Part shown: positions 63,965 to 64,000 of the stretch, piece after piece
Position numbering within the stretch: the first letter of the stretch is position 1
Layout of the letters: the number at the start of each line of letters is the position of its first letter
Assembly: GCF_021028955.1 (NCBI RefSeq)
Contig: NZ_JAIWPE010000096.1
Location: 275,312 to 339,311, forward strand
DNA: 64,000 nucleotides
Origin: Salipaludibacillus sp. CUR1
GTDB lineage: Bacteria; Bacillota; Bacilli; Bacillales; Salisediminibacteriaceae
Direction: 5' to 3'
Translations under genes and position numbers: made by a program
Notes under the pieces: model-generated
Told to the model about the DNA's origin: nothing
The model's database searches: none
What the model saw: the letters and a program-made list of their open reading frames with translations, nothing else

Positions 63965-64000
63965 ATGAGTTTTAAAGGGTTTACTTCCCAGGATTTTGAT
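63965..64000 (+). CDS. yktB: YktB-like protein (DUF1054), first 12 codons
   Basis: Only MSFKGFTSQDFD is visible before the window ends. This fits the start of the UPF0637/DUF1054 family (YktB), which lies near suhB in Bacilli. AAGGAG stands about ten bases ahead of the ATG at 63965. The function of the family is unknown. The call rests on 12 residues and synteny, so it is moderate at best. Confidence 0.55.
   Translation, partial: MSFKGFTSQDFD

Overview
The window is a low-to-moderate GC Firmicute chromosome segment. It clearly comes from an endospore-forming member of the Bacillaceae: sigE, sigG, spoIIGA, spoVD, spoVE, gerR, ylbJ and ylbD are all present, and the gene order is that of the Bacillus subtilis ile-div-dcw-ylb-cta-pyc-yla stretch read in reverse. 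Many acidic proteins and a caa3 oxidase with very acidic exposed domains fit a haloalkaliphile, but that is inference. No phage, IS element, CRISPR array, tRNA or rRNA was seen; this is core genome.

Layout: (1) 1-10.2 kb: 5' part of ileS behind an isoleucine T-box, then divIVA, ylmH, ylmG, sepF, ylmE, ylmC, sigG, sigE, spoIIGA, ftsZ and ftsA, all on the minus strand. (2) 10.3-27.9 kb: the dcw cluster read backwards (sbp, two DUF881 genes, divIB, murB, murG, spoVE, murD, mraY, a murF-like gene, murE, spoVD, pbpB, ftsL, rsmH, mraZ) with a likely MraZ operator. (3) 28-44.8 kb: bshC, a DUF3397 gene, panE, ylbP, gerR, an enoyl-CoA hydratase gene, rpmF, yceD, tmcAL, ylbL, ylbK, ylbJ, coaD, rsmD, a likely csfG sporulation RNA, ylbG, ricF, ylbE, ylbD, a CAP-domain gene, a CBS-domain gene and a yugN-like gene. 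(4) 44.9-57 kb: an AI-2E family membrane protein, ctaM, ctaFEDCB and divergent ctaA, dps and pyc. (5) 57.2-64 kb: ylaN, glsA, ylaL, phoH, a PNPOx-like gene, ylaI, ylaH, a DUF5325 gene, suhB, a small unknown gene and the first codons of yktB.

The genes form three linked programmes. Cell wall precursor synthesis and septation are encoded in the dcw cluster plus divIVA, sepF and ylm genes. Sporulation control runs from SpoIIGA, which activates pro-sigma E, to sigma G and to sigma E/F/G target promoters that can be read in the DNA (sigG, gerR, spoVE, csfG). Aerobic respiration and anaplerosis are covered by heme A synthesis, the caa3 oxidase and pyruvate carboxylase.

The most unusual item is the gene in the murF slot (18921-20276). 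It is full length, translationally coupled to murE and MurF-like from end to end, but every catalytic signature is gone, including the P-loop. It looks like a MurF pseudoenzyme kept inside the division cluster. Other points are a csfG-like RNA with a forespore promoter, a family of composite intergenic repeats at four sites, an FNR/CRP-type palindrome over the cta operon promoter, and several genes expected from B. subtilis order that are missing here (pgeF/ylmD, ftsW, typA, ctaG).
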